The notes beneath the pieces are model-generated. The model was not told the origin of the DNA. It searched no databases and saw nothing but the letters and a program-made list of their open reading frames with translations. A stretch of 35,627 bases of DNA from Mycobacterium sp. ACS1612 (lineage in GTDB: Bacteria > Actinomycetota > Actinomycetes > Mycobacteriales > Mycobacteriaceae), in contig NZ_LZHZ01000052.1 of assembly GCF_001667505.1 (NCBI RefSeq), positions 1-35,627 on the forward strand, in the 5' to 3' direction. Positions 7,895-15,691 of the stretch are shown here, piece after piece. How positions within the stretch are numbered: position 1 is the stretch's first letter; every line of letters starts with the position of its first letter. A program made the translations under genes and the position numbers.

Positions 7895-8320
7895 TCAACT
7901 GGCGTGGCGGAACGGATGAGCGTTCGCGTAGTCACCCGGCGTCGTCCCGAATCGGCGGCGAAACGCCTTGATGAAATTCGACACGCTGACGTACCCGACT
8001 TGGTGCGCCGCATCCGCCACGGTGCATCGGCCATCATCGAGCAGATGACGGGCGCGATTCAACCGCGCTTCCTTGACGTATTGATACGGTCCACACCCCG
8101 TCGTCTCACGAAAGACTCTCGAAAAACTCGACGGACTCAAGCACACCCGTGCGGCCAGCGCATCGCCTCTCAAGGGAGCAGGCAGATGCGCATCGATGTA
8201 TGCCACCGCGGCGCCGACGGGGTGTGTCGTCGCCTGACAGGCCAGCGCCAACAGCCGCCCGCCCTGATCACTCCGCAACACGCGATAGACGATCTCCTGC
8301 AACAGAAGTGGCGTCAGCGC
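7895..8320 (-). pseudogene. AraC-family regulator, N-terminal domain deleted
   Basis: The remaining frame (about 135-141 residues) holds the end of the AraC_N cupin-like domain (TPLLLQEIVYRVLRSDQGG) and the whole two-helix-turn-helix DNA-binding domain: LAARVCLSPSSFSRVFRE, CGPYQYVKEARLNRARHLL, VGYVSVSNFIKAFRRRFG. Family members of this YqhC-like type have about 150 further residues before this. Here homology stops at about 8320, an in-frame TAG follows at once, and on the other strand the tail of a DJ-1/PfpI gene begins. The only starts are a TTG at 8302 or nothing. A DNA-binding fragment might still be made from TTG 8302, but the effector domain is gone, so I treat it as a truncated gene. 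Confidence 0.75.
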
Positions 8321-8321
8321 C

Positions 8322-8451
8322 CTCTACGAGGCGGCTCATCCGTGGCAACCGAAAGTCGTCGTCGATGGTCGCCTGATCACCGGGGCAGAACCCGCAGTCC
8401 GGGACGCTGGTGGGAGAGGCCCTGGTCGAAGCACTGAAGCAAATCTCGTGA
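8322..8451 (+). pseudogene. C-terminal fragment of a DJ-1/PfpI family protein
   Basis: The plus strand encodes LYEAAHPWQPKVVVDGRLITG (8322-8384) and, one base out of frame, QNPQSGTLVGEALVEALKQIS followed by TGA (8386-8451). This is the usual ending of a DJ-1/PfpI (type 1 glutamine amidotransferase-like) protein: VVDGxLITGQNP plus a terminal helix. An extra G in the run at 8382-8385 breaks the frame, and everything before about 8322, including the nucleophilic elbow, is missing. The stop overlaps the GTG of the monooxygenase gene as GTGA, the scar of a two-gene operon. Confidence 0.75.
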
Positions 8452-8753
8452 CCTCGGCGGAATCCGTTGTGGTGGTGGCGCATTGGCAGACCACCGAGGC
8501 GTCGGTGAGCACGGTCCGAGACCTACTGGGCGACCTACGGACCCAATCCTTGGCCGAACCGGGATGTGAAGGGTACGAAATCTTTCACCACCAGGACGAT
8601 CCGACATCCATCGTGCTCATCGAACGCTATCGCGACGGCGACGCTCTTGCGGCCCACCAGAAGTCGGATCACTATCAAGACATTGTCGTCGCGAAGATTC
8701 GTCCACTCCTCACTGAGAGACGCGTGCAAATTCTGCGCCCATGGAAGGGTTGA
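8448..8753 (+). CDS. ABM-family (antibiotic biosynthesis monooxygenase-like) protein
   Basis: 101 residues from GTG 8448. The ferredoxin-like ABM fold is visible throughout: VVVVAHWQTTEASV, LLGDLRTQSLAEPGCEGYEIF, TSIVLIERYRDGDALAAHQKSDHYQ, with the conserved H at the end of helix 2 (AHQKSDHY). Members act as cofactor-free quinol monooxygenases or unknown-substrate oxygenases; in many Actinobacteria they sit with DJ-1, AraC or flavin genes. The start overlaps the stop of the broken DJ-1 fragment by GTGA, so it used to be translationally coupled; with the operon's 5' part deleted, its promoter is not evident. It ends five bases before the convergent stop of the next gene. Confidence 0.9.
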   Translation: MTSAESVVVVAHWQTTEASVSTVRDLLGDLRTQSLAEPGCEGYEIFHHQDDPTSIVLIERYRDGDALAAHQKSDHYQDIVVAKIRPLLTERRVQILRPWKG

Positions 8754-8758
8754 GGACT

Positions 8759-10543
8759 CTAGGGCGACGCGGGCACCGTTGTCACCGGTGCCGAACCACC
8801 ACTGCCGCTTGATGATCCGCCACTGCTCGACGACCCACCCCCGCTCGACGGCGCCTCGATCACCGGCGCCGGCTTCTCGATGACCGGAGCAGGCGCCGGG
8901 GCCGGTGCGGGCGCTACCGGCGCTACGGGTTCGGGCGCGACGGCCGGCGGCGTGTAGGCGGGCGCTGCCGGCGGTGCTGTGTAGGCGGGCGCCTGCGAGG
9001 CCGGTTCCTGCGTCACCGGCGGTGCTGGCTTCTCGATCACGGGCGGCGGGGACACCGACGTCACTGTCGAGATCGTCGTCGGCGTTGCGGTCGACGTCGT
9101 GGTCTCCGTCGATGTCGTGGGCGTCGTCGGCTCAGTTGTTGTGGTCGTCGGCGTCGTCGGCTCGGTGGTCGTTGGCGTTGTCGTCGGCGGCGACGTCACC
9201 GTCGTCGTGAATGTGGGCGGCGGGAACGGGAAGAACGGCGGCGGGAACGGAATCACCGGCGGAATCGGAATCACCGGCGCTCCCGGCACCGGAGCCGGTG
9301 CGGGCGCCGGCGCCTGCGGGGCGGGGGCAGGCGCCTGCGGGACGAAGCTGTTCGGTCCGCGGTTCGGCTGGACATTCGGCACATTGCGCACCGGGGGTGC
9401 GGCCGGCGCCGGTGACACCGCCGCGACCGGCAACGCCACCGGATCCGGCTCATGCGGCACCTGCGGCAGGAACCGCCCCGGCACGGTCTCCGCCTGTTGC
9501 GTCGCCGGAACCGGGACCTGCTGCGCCGACACGTCGGCCACCGGCCGGATGTTGACCGCCACCGTCACCGCCAGCGTCGCGAAGCTGGCGATCACGAACG
9601 CCAACGCGCTGCCCATCAACATCGACTTCCGCGGCGGCGGCTCGATCAGTGCCGTGTACGCCTCTTCGTCCTCGATCTCCGGAACGAATTCCTCCAGCGA
9701 GTCGTACGGCAGCTCGTACTCCGCCGGCTCCTCGTCCGAGTACGCCAGCTGCGGCCCGACTACCGCGTCACCGGCCGTCGGCGCCATCTGCGTCGCCTCA
9801 CTCGCCGCGGGCGCCATCTGTGTCGCCTCACTCGCCGCGGGCGCCATCATCGTGGCCTCGCTGACCGCCGACGCCATCAGCGTCGCGTCCGCCGCGGCCG
9901 GCGCCATCATCGTCGCCGCACCCGCCGGATACTCCGAAATCTCGGCCGTCTGCGCCGCGCCCCGCGCGATAGCGAACCCCGCATCGGGCGGCACCTCCAC
10001 CGGCGCCGTCGAATGTAGTTCCGCCGCAACCGAATCCAAGTCCAACCGTTGACCGACCAACATGATCCGCGTCGGCTCGGTCGGCAGCTTATGCAGCACC
10101 GCCGCACACGCCACCGCCGCACCGGCCACCCCGATCGGCGCCGACGCCAACACCGACGTCGATTCCTCGTCCTCGCCGACCACGCTCAGCGACACCGTGT
10201 CGTCGTCGGCCAGCAACAGCGCCGCGTCCGCGCCCGCGCTGCGCGCCAGCGCCGTGGCCGCCTCGGCCTCCGACACCACCTCGACGTTCTGCACGCCCGC
10301 GTTCGCGACCGTCTGCCGCAGCGTCTCGGCCTGGGAGGCGTCCGGCAGGCACAGTCGCGTCGCGGCCATCACGTTGCCCGAGTCGGCCACCGCGCGATAG
10401 GTGCCGACGATGGTGTCGGCCAGATCGGTCATCGCGTCGTCGGGCAACTCCAGCGCGTACTGGTCGAGCACCTGCCCGCCCGCGCCGACCATCGCCAGGC
10501 GCGCCACCCTCCCGGCAACCGCCACCCCGACCTTTACGTCCAC
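8759..10543 (-). CDS. Actin-like N-domain, single-TM, Pro/Thr-rich cell-envelope protein
   Basis: 594 residues from GTG 10543, with AAAGGG nine bases upstream. Residues 1-200 look like an actin/Hsp70-type ATPase fold (MDVKVGVAVAGRVARLAMVG start, ALLLADDDTVSLSVVG, IMLVGQRLDL), as in the DUF7159-type domain of Mycobacterium (name from memory). Residues 205-255 are five 10-residue repeats (SEATQMAPAA type). An acidic segment follows, then one membrane helix (about 307-332), and a 260-residue extracytoplasmic tail of Pro/Ala, Phe/Pro, Thr/Pro and finally Ser/Gly. This resembles the mycobacterial Pro/Thr-rich Rv0312 family. Role unknown; a link between an intracellular switch-like domain and the wall is inference. 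Divergent from a 12-TM protein with which it shares a 111-bp promoter region. Confidence 0.8.
   Translation of the reverse strand: MDVKVGVAVAGRVARLAMVGAGGQVLDQYALELPDDAMTDLADTIVGTYRAVADSGNVMAATRLCLPDASQAETLRQTVANAGVQNVEVVSEAEAATALARSAGADAALLLADDDTVSLSVVGEDEESTSVLASAPIGVAGAAVACAAVLHKLPTEPTRIMLVGQRLDLDSVAAELHSTAPVEVPPDAGFAIARGAAQTAEISEYPAGAATMMAPAAADATLMASAVSEATMMAPAASEATQMAPAASEATQMAPTAGDAVVGPQLAYSDEEPAEYELPYDSLEEFVPEIEDEEAYTALIEPPPRKSMLMGSALAFVIASFATLAVTVAVNIRPVADVSAQQVPVPATQQAETVPGRFLPQVPHEPDPVALPVAAVSPAPAAPPVRNVPNVQPNRGPNSFVPQAPAPAPQAPAPAPAPVPGAPVIPIPPVIPFPPPFFPFPPPTFTTTVTSPPTTTPTTTEPTTPTTTTTEPTTPTTSTETTTSTATPTTISTVTSVSPPPVIEKPAPPVTQEPASQAPAYTAPPAAPAYTPPAVAPEPVAPVAPAPAPAPAPVIEKPAPVIEAPSSGGGSSSSGGSSSGSGGSAPVTTVPASP
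9781..9930 (-). repeat. Five tandem 30-bp coding repeats
   Basis: Units 9781-9810, 9811-9840, 9841-9870, 9871-9900 and 9901-9930; the first two differ by one base, the others are degenerate. They encode the 10-residue repeat (T-x-M-A-P-A-A-S-E-A) of the cytoplasmic linker. No spacers between units. Confidence 0.85.
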
Positions 10544-10612
10544 CGATTCACCCTTTCACAGCCCGGCGGCCTGGATGCGTTGCTTGTATATGAGAGCAAA
10601 AGTCAGCACCCT

Positions 10613-10636
10613 GAGTGGCGACCCCTCGCGTCACTC
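10613..10636. promoter_or_regulatory. Inverted repeat in divergent promoter region
   Basis: GAGTGGCG (10613-10620) and CGTCACTC (10629-10636) form 8-bp arms with one mismatch and an 8-base spacer, 19 bases upstream of the GTG of the 12-TM protein gene and 70 bases upstream of the divergent gene. TATATGAG / TATACA-like sequence nearby (about 10586-10595) is the only AT-rich -10 candidate for either direction. A shared operator is possible. Confidence 0.35.
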
Positions 10637-10654
10637 CAGAGAGGAAATCGTCCC

Positions 10655-12304
10655 GTGAGCGACCAGCGTTACGACGCGCCCGCCCCCGTCGGCCGGTCGC
10701 CCCAGGTGGGATACGTGCCGGTCCGCACCAACGTCGTGCGCGACGGCGTCGCGGTGGCGATGCTGGTCCTGGCGCTGCTGCTGCCCTGGAACCTGGACTT
10801 CGGCCTCGGCATCCCCGGCAGCAACGCCCTGTTCTTCGTGCTGGTCATCTTCGTCACGCTGCTCGCCCTGGCGGCCGCGGCCGCGCCACATCGCGGCCCG
10901 TTACGGCTTGACGGGCCCGAGGCCGACGTCGGCCGCACCGGCCAGATCCGGCTGGTGCTGGCCGTCCCGTACCTCGTTCTCACGCTTGGCTACGTCGGCT
11001 TCCATCTGCTGGAGACGGTGCGGGACGGCGGCACCGGGTTGACGCCGCCGGGTGTCGGCCCCGGCCTCATCCTCGGCATCGGCGGGGCCCTGCTCGCCGC
11101 ACAGCCGCCGGTCACCAGTATCACCATCGAGAACAACGGTTTTCGGCGCTGGTACGCCGCCGCGCGGGCGCTCGGTGCGGTGTCGATTGCGCTCGCGACG
11201 CTGGCGGTCGCCTTCAACCTGTATTGGCGGCTGCGCTACCTGTTCGTCACCAACGGCGAGTTCGGCGGCCGCGACGTCGCGGTCATCGTCACGACGCTGC
11301 TCTACGGGGCGGTCGCGATGATCGCGTTGCTGATCGTGTCGCGCTGGCTCCTCGAGCGGTCCGCCGCCGCCCGACTGGCCACCACCGCGCTGGGCGCGTC
11401 GTCGGCGCTGGCGACGGTGCTGGTCTGGGTCTTTCCGGTCGGCCGCGACATCGACGCCTTTCACGGCGTCGCGCAGAACACGTCGACCGCGGCGGTCGGC
11501 TACGAGGGCTATCTCTTCTGGGCCGCCGCGGCGGCCATCGTCGCTCCGACCACGCTGTACGCCGTCTTCCTCATCAAACCGCCGACGCTCGGCGCCTATC
11601 GGTCGGCGGCGCAGAAGTGCCTGACGCTGATCGCGTTCTGGGCGTTCGCAGCGGCCGTGTGTCGCGTCGTCGACTTCCTGATCGCGCTGTCGCTGGATCT
11701 GCCGCGCGCCGCGTACGACACCGTGGCGATGACGGTCTTCGACCTGATCACCGGCATCCTGGCGCGGTGGCTGCACCGCCGACTCGAACGCGGCGAGACC
11801 ACCGCGACGGTGATCGCGGCGTTCAGCGGTGTGCTGTTCGTCTTCACCGTCGCAAACCTGGCGATCGGCGTCGCGCTGGCACCGCGCTACGCCGAACCGG
11901 CGCCGGATGCCGTGTACGGCAACAACCTGGCTCAGCAGATCACCAGCACGTTCGACGTCGCGGTCTGCCTGCTCAGCCTGGCCGTGCTGATCGCGATGCT
12001 GTTCACCGGGCCGCTGGCGGCCTACTTCGTGCGCCGACGCGAGACTCGCGCACCGGCCACGCCCCCGCCACCACCGCCGCCTCCGGCACCTGAGCCGCAG
12101 ACCGCCGCCGCGCCGACGCTCGGTCAGCCGGCGCCTACCGTCGCGGTGCCGAAAATCGTTCGGCTGAAGGAGGATTCGACCACGGTGCTCGAAGCGCCCC
12201 CGACCGAGCAGTTCGCCGCGCCGACCGCCACGCTGCGGATCCTGCGCCGCAAGCCGGACGAGGGCGGCGACCCGCCGACCACGGTTGTGCGACCACCCCA
12301 GTAG
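10655..12304 (+). CDS. Polytopic (about 12 TM) membrane protein with charged C-terminal tail
   Basis: 549 residues from GTG 10655 with AGAGAGGAAA about nine bases upstream; the frame stays open another 600 bases upstream, but that part is only the shadow of the divergent gene. About 12 hydrophobic helices are visible between residues 28 and 450 (for example VAVAMLVLALLLPW, LVLAVPYLVLTLGYVGF, VIVTTLLYGAVAMIALLIV, ITSTFDVAVCLLSLAVLIAM). A cytoplasmic tail of 100 residues follows, with a Pro run, KIVRLKEDSTTVLEAPPTEQ and a Pro-rich end. No transporter signature is visible; I believe related proteins in Mycobacterium are annotated only as membrane DUFs. Divergent pairing with the Pro/Thr-rich protein suggests a joint envelope function (inference). 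Confidence 0.85.
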   Translation: MSDQRYDAPAPVGRSPQVGYVPVRTNVVRDGVAVAMLVLALLLPWNLDFGLGIPGSNALFFVLVIFVTLLALAAAAAPHRGPLRLDGPEADVGRTGQIRLVLAVPYLVLTLGYVGFHLLETVRDGGTGLTPPGVGPGLILGIGGALLAAQPPVTSITIENNGFRRWYAAARALGAVSIALATLAVAFNLYWRLRYLFVTNGEFGGRDVAVIVTTLLYGAVAMIALLIVSRWLLERSAAARLATTALGASSALATVLVWVFPVGRDIDAFHGVAQNTSTAAVGYEGYLFWAAAAAIVAPTTLYAVFLIKPPTLGAYRSAAQKCLTLIAFWAFAAAVCRVVDFLIALSLDLPRAAYDTVAMTVFDLITGILARWLHRRLERGETTATVIAAFSGVLFVFTVANLAIGVALAPRYAEPAPDAVYGNNLAQQITSTFDVAVCLLSLAVLIAMLFTGPLAAYFVRRRETRAPATPPPPPPPPAPEPQTAAAPTLGQPAPTVAVPKIVRLKEDSTTVLEAPPTEQFAAPTATLRILRRKPDEGGDPPTTVVRPPQ

Positions 12305-12325
12305 TCATGGACTTTGGGATGACCG

Positions 12326-12529
12326 CTATCTGCCGCGTCCCGTTTCCTTCTGCAGGCGGTCGATGGCCTCGGAGGCCTGCGCCTTGGTCAGATCGTCGGG
12401 CACCTCTTCCTTGGCCTCCTGCGCAAGGGTCTGCAGGTAGCTGCGCTGCGGGCCGGTCATCGGCTCGTCGCCGGTGACCCAGTCGGAGGTGTCCTTCTCC
12501 GGGTTCTGCAGTTGCGTGTCGTCACTCAT
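12326..12529 (-). CDS. DUF3072 small protein
   Basis: 67 residues from ATG 12529, which overlaps the TGA of the preceding DUF899 gene (ATGA). The sequence shows the DUF3072 pattern TGDEPMTGPQRSYLQTLAQEA, then LTKAQASEAIDRLQKETGRGR, two helices that are almost the whole protein. It is soluble and acidic at its N-terminus. Function is not known. Last gene of the SDR-DUF899-DUF3072 operon; it ends 21 bases from the convergent membrane-protein gene. Confidence 0.9.
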   Translation of the reverse strand: MSDDTQLQNPEKDTSDWVTGDEPMTGPQRSYLQTLAQEAKEEVPDDLTKAQASEAIDRLQKETGRGR

Positions 12530-13272
12530 GCGGGTCTGATTCCCGTCGCACATCCGTTCGAAACCTTCGACGCGTAAGAGTCGTGGAAGCCGATCTCAGT
12601 GATGTGAATCTGTCTGCCAAGCGGCGTGAGGTCGAGGTAGTTGAACGTGTTGACCAGTCCCTCGATCCCACGCTCGTACGCCGAATACGTGTGAAAGACG
12701 TCGTCACCGTCGCGAAGAAAGACGCTGACGCCCTGCCACTCGCCGCTGACGTACCACGGCGTGCCCTTCTCGACGAGCGTCGCCTTGTCCTTGTAGTTGT
12801 ATTGCACCGGCGCGATCGCCTCGTCGTTGGTGACGTGGAAATCGTAGTTGAAGTCATTACCGTACGACGAGTACCAGGGAACGCTCCACCCCATTCTCTC
12901 CTTGAACCGCAGCAACTTTGGCAGCGGCGCGCGCGAAACCAGAGCAATCGTGGTGTCGAGCGCATGCAGGTGCTCCTCATGGCTGATGTTGTCGACCATC
13001 AGCGAACAACTGTTGTGTCCCTCGTCGTCGTTCGGGCCGAACATGAAGTGGTAGACGATGAGCTGCCTGCGCCCCTCGAACGCCTCGAGCAGGCTGGTCC
13101 TGCCGCCGGATCCCTCGAATACATAATCCTTGTCCAGCTTGACCATTGGCAGTTGGCGGCGCCGTGCAGCCAGCGCTTCCTGTCTCGCAGTGAGCTCCTT
13201 CTCCTCCTGGAGTAGGTCCTTGCGCGCGGTCAGCCACTCCTCCGGCGACACGATCCTCGGCGGCGTCATCAT
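12526..13272 (-). CDS. DUF899 (thioredoxin-like) protein
   Basis: 248 residues from ATG 13272 (MMTPPRIVSPEEW), overlapping the SDR stop as ATGA; a second ATG follows at once at 13269. It has the DUF899 layout: an N-terminal helical segment rich in Glu/Arg (TARKDLLQEEKELTARQEAL), LPMVKLDKDYVFEG, then a thioredoxin-like core (RQLIVYHFMFGPNDDEG) and the C-terminal FHTYSAYERGIEGLVNTFNYLDLTPLGR. Many members have a CxxC in place of the present HNSC after FGPNDDEG; here only the second Cys remains, so dithiol chemistry is unlikely unless another Cys takes part. Function of the family is unknown. Confidence 0.9.
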   Translation of the reverse strand: MMTPPRIVSPEEWLTARKDLLQEEKELTARQEALAARRRQLPMVKLDKDYVFEGSGGRTSLLEAFEGRRQLIVYHFMFGPNDDEGHNSCSLMVDNISHEEHLHALDTTIALVSRAPLPKLLRFKERMGWSVPWYSSYGNDFNYDFHVTNDEAIAPVQYNYKDKATLVEKGTPWYVSGEWQGVSVFLRDGDDVFHTYSAYERGIEGLVNTFNYLDLTPLGRQIHITEIGFHDSYASKVSNGCATGIRPA

Positions 13273-13979
13273 GCCCCCGCCGCCTCGAGCAGCGCGGCGT
13301 ATGCACGCTCGAGTACCTTGGCCGGGCCTCGGCGCCAACTCTCCGCCAGCGACAGCGAGAAGCTGTCGGGAAAGATCTCGTGGTCCCCGCGTTCTACACC
13401 ATCGAAGATGCCCCGTGCGACTTCTCCCGGGGTCGCCTTGGGGATGTCGAGACCCCGCGTCATGTCCGTGTCGACCGGCCCGAGCAACACTGCATGCACT
13501 CGAATCCCCTGTGCTGCCAATATCACACGCAACGATTGCGTCAGATTGAACGCTGCCGCCTTCGAGACCGAATACGCCGGAATGACCGGCAACGGCGCCA
13601 GCGCGTTGACCGACAGCACGTTGACAATAGCTCCGGCGGACTTGCCGAGCACAGGCGTGAACGACTGCGTCATCCGGTGCATGCCGAAGACATTGACGTC
13701 AAAGTGCTGTTCGAGCGTCGACGGGTCGGTCAAGTCGTCGTACAGTGCAATCCCCGCGTTGTTGATCAGGACGTCGAGGTTTTCGATTCGCTCGGCGGCT
13801 CGCCGCACGTCCTCGATACTGGTCACATCCACCGTCAGCGGGATCACCCGTCCATCCGGGTGTTCGACCGGCCGTCGCGCGGCCGCGTAGACCGTGTTTG
13901 CGCCCCTTCTCAAGGCCTCTTCGACCAACGCCTGGCCGATGCCGCGGTTGGCTCCAGTGACCAGAACTGCTTTGCTCAA
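13269..13979 (-). CDS. Short-chain dehydrogenase/reductase (SDR)
   Basis: 236 residues from TTG 13979, the only start before TGANRGIG; a purine-rich stretch (GAAAGCGAG) lies upstream. Classical SDR features are all present: nucleotide-binding TGANRGIG (residues 8-15), DVTS after the third strand, NNAG (about 72-75), the catalytic Ser within NVLSVNAL, and YSVSK (Tyr and Lys). The length suits a classical SDR. The charged C-terminus (WRRGPAKVLERAYAALL) is typical of the small mycobacterial reductases. Substrate unknown. It leads an operon with DUF899 and DUF3072, each junction an ATGA overlap. An inverted repeat lies just upstream of the start. Confidence 0.92.
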   Translation of the reverse strand: MSKAVLVTGANRGIGQALVEEALRRGANTVYAAARRPVEHPDGRVIPLTVDVTSIEDVRRAAERIENLDVLINNAGIALYDDLTDPSTLEQHFDVNVFGMHRMTQSFTPVLGKSAGAIVNVLSVNALAPLPVIPAYSVSKAAAFNLTQSLRVILAAQGIRVHAVLLGPVDTDMTRGLDIPKATPGEVARGIFDGVERGDHEIFPDSFSLSLAESWRRGPAKVLERAYAALLEAAGA

Positions 13980-13993
13980 TGTCGTGCTCGCTT

Positions 13994-14036
13994 TCGTATC
14001 GAACTGCGGACTGGTTTTCCGTTAGTTCAGATACGA
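13994..14036. promoter_or_regulatory. Long inverted repeat upstream of the SDR operon
   Basis: TCGTATCGAACT (13994-14005) pairs with AGTTCAGATACGA (14024-14036) over 12 bp with a one-base bulge and an 18-base spacer. It sits 14 bases upstream of the TTG start, so it may be an operator (two half-sites about 30 bp apart, centre to centre) or a hairpin in the leader. Confidence 0.4.
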
Positions 14037-14073
14037 CGCACCGTGGAGATTCATCGCCCCGGCACGACACCTC

Positions 14074-15657
14074 CTACGACGGCGTGACCCCGCGACGGAC
14101 GTCGAGCACCAGCATCGCCACATGCAGCGACGCCATCGATTCCGCATCGGTGAGATCGACGCCGAGTTTCTCCTCGATGGCCGCCAGCCGCTTGTACAGC
14201 GCCGGTCTGCTGATGCCGAGCCGGGCTGACAGCGCAACCTTGTTCCCGCCCAGCCGCAGATACTCCCGCAAAACCTTGAAATCAGTTGGTGTGCCGCCAT
14301 TCTCGTCGGTCAGCAGCGCCTTGAGTTCGGTTTCGGCGAACGCCTGCACTCGCGGGTCGTCCTGCAGCAGCGAGATCAGCCCCCGCAACCGCACATCGGA
14401 GGTGCGGTAGAACGGCCGCGGCTCACCGCCCATCGCCAACGCCGCCTCGGCCACATGCGCCGCAGCGGCGATACCGACGATCGCGTCGGCGATCGAGCCC
14501 GAGGCCTCCCCCACCGCCAGCACCGACCGCTGACCGCCATCCACCCGCGCCACTTCCCGCGCCGCGTCCGACCCCAACGCCGTCCACGCCTTGTCCCGGG
14601 TTGCGCTCAACGCCACCACCGCGCCGATCTCGCCGTCGCCGCGAATCGTGAACAGCCCCGTGTGACCCGACGCGTTCACCGTGTGCGCCACCGCATCCAG
14701 CAGTCTGACGTTGCGCCGCTGACCCGCGACCGGGTCCGAAGCCGTCGACGCGTCCTCGGTGCGGACCACCACCGGGTGATAGCGGGCCGTCTTCCGCAGC
14801 CCCAACCCGTATGCCCTAGCGGCGATTTCGCGTTCGTCGGTGACCCGACCCCGAACGACGTCGTCGATCAGCCCACTCTGCGCCTGCTGATGCAACCCGG
14901 ACCGGTCCCGCTCGATCATCCGGTTCAGCGCCAGCGCCGCCGCCGCGCGCTCGAGCACCATCTTGGCGCGCGACGCATCCGCCGGCGGCCGCGGCACCAC
15001 CAGCCGTCCCCACTCCTCACCGCGCGGGCCGACCGGGCTCATCGCCCAGCCGTCACGCTCGGCCGACGCCCGCCGCGAGCGGTACTCCCAGTCATCAAGC
15101 AACGCCGCGGTGGTCTCCGGCCCGGGCGCCACCGCAAGTGCTTGGTGCGCAAGGTCTTCCAGCACCACCGGCTCGTCGAGAATGCGTGCCGCCGCGGTCA
15201 CGATGCCCGGCGTCGACACCCGCTTCATGCTCAAGTCGGTGAACGTCGCATGCACTCGACGGTCGAACGCGACCGCGTCGAACTGCTCGGCGACGATCCG
15301 CCGATGCACCGCCTCGGTCACCTCGACGAACTTGATCTCGCGGTGCAGCACCACCAACGCGACGTTGGCACTGGCCGCAGCCGCCGCGGCCGACTTCGGC
15401 AAAGGCGCGTCCAGTTCGGCGATGACCCCGAGCGCGCCGCCCGCGGCGATGCGGCGCAGGTACTGCGCCGGGGACCTGCGCAGCGCGGTGCCAGTGGTCA
15501 GCACCAGCTCGCCGCCCTGCAGCAGCCCCGAGAGGTCCGCGACATCGCTGACGTGCACCCAGCGGATCTGCTCGTCCCACCGGCAGGCGCTGAGCACCTC
15601 GGGCCGACCAGCCTGGATGACGGGCAAATTCACGACGTCCGCCACGGTCAACGGCAT
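14074..15657 (-). CDS. PucR-family transcriptional regulator
   Basis: 527 residues from ATG 15657. Order: PucR N-terminal domain (residues about 1-125: TVADVVNLPVIQAGRPEVLSA, GGELVLTTGTALRRSP), a central GGDEF-like/helical region with GEASGSIADAI near 380, and the C-terminal PucR helix-turn-helix (about 462-520: LREYLRLGGNKVALSARLGIS, RPALYKRLAAIEEKLGVDL). Such regulators sense nitrogen-containing metabolites and control nearby catabolic genes; here it is divergent from mmsA and an aminotransferase, so it probably regulates them (inference). A TACACT box ends six bases before the ATG, so the message is likely leaderless, and a dyad covers that box, which would suit autoregulation. Confidence 0.93.
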   Translation of the reverse strand: MPLTVADVVNLPVIQAGRPEVLSACRWDEQIRWVHVSDVADLSGLLQGGELVLTTGTALRRSPAQYLRRIAAGGALGVIAELDAPLPKSAAAAAASANVALVVLHREIKFVEVTEAVHRRIVAEQFDAVAFDRRVHATFTDLSMKRVSTPGIVTAAARILDEPVVLEDLAHQALAVAPGPETTAALLDDWEYRSRRASAERDGWAMSPVGPRGEEWGRLVVPRPPADASRAKMVLERAAAALALNRMIERDRSGLHQQAQSGLIDDVVRGRVTDEREIAARAYGLGLRKTARYHPVVVRTEDASTASDPVAGQRRNVRLLDAVAHTVNASGHTGLFTIRGDGEIGAVVALSATRDKAWTALGSDAAREVARVDGGQRSVLAVGEASGSIADAIVGIAAAAHVAEAALAMGGEPRPFYRTSDVRLRGLISLLQDDPRVQAFAETELKALLTDENGGTPTDFKVLREYLRLGGNKVALSARLGISRPALYKRLAAIEEKLGVDLTDAESMASLHVAMLVLDVRRGVTPS

Positions 15658-15663
15658 TTACAG

Positions 15664-15675
15664 AGTGTAAACACT
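15664..15675 (-). promoter_or_regulatory. Leaderless -10 box of pucR gene with overlapping dyad
   Basis: On the minus strand TACACT (15669-15664) is followed by CTGTAA and the ATG, exactly the spacing for transcription from the A of ATG. AGTGT-AA-ACACT (15664-15675) is a perfect dyad over the box. A TTGTCA at about 19 bases upstream may be the -35. Confidence 0.5.
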
Positions 15676-15691
15676 AGGCGCCGCCCGTTGA

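Noticed and set aside
9781..9930. Regular 30-bp repeats that might suggest CRISPR
   Set aside because: Units are contiguous without spacers and stay in the reading frame; the same holds for 25141-25200.
10049..10654. 200-codon upstream extension of the 12-TM protein
   Set aside because: It is the antisense of the divergent gene, Arg/His-rich; the ribosome site fits GTG 10655.
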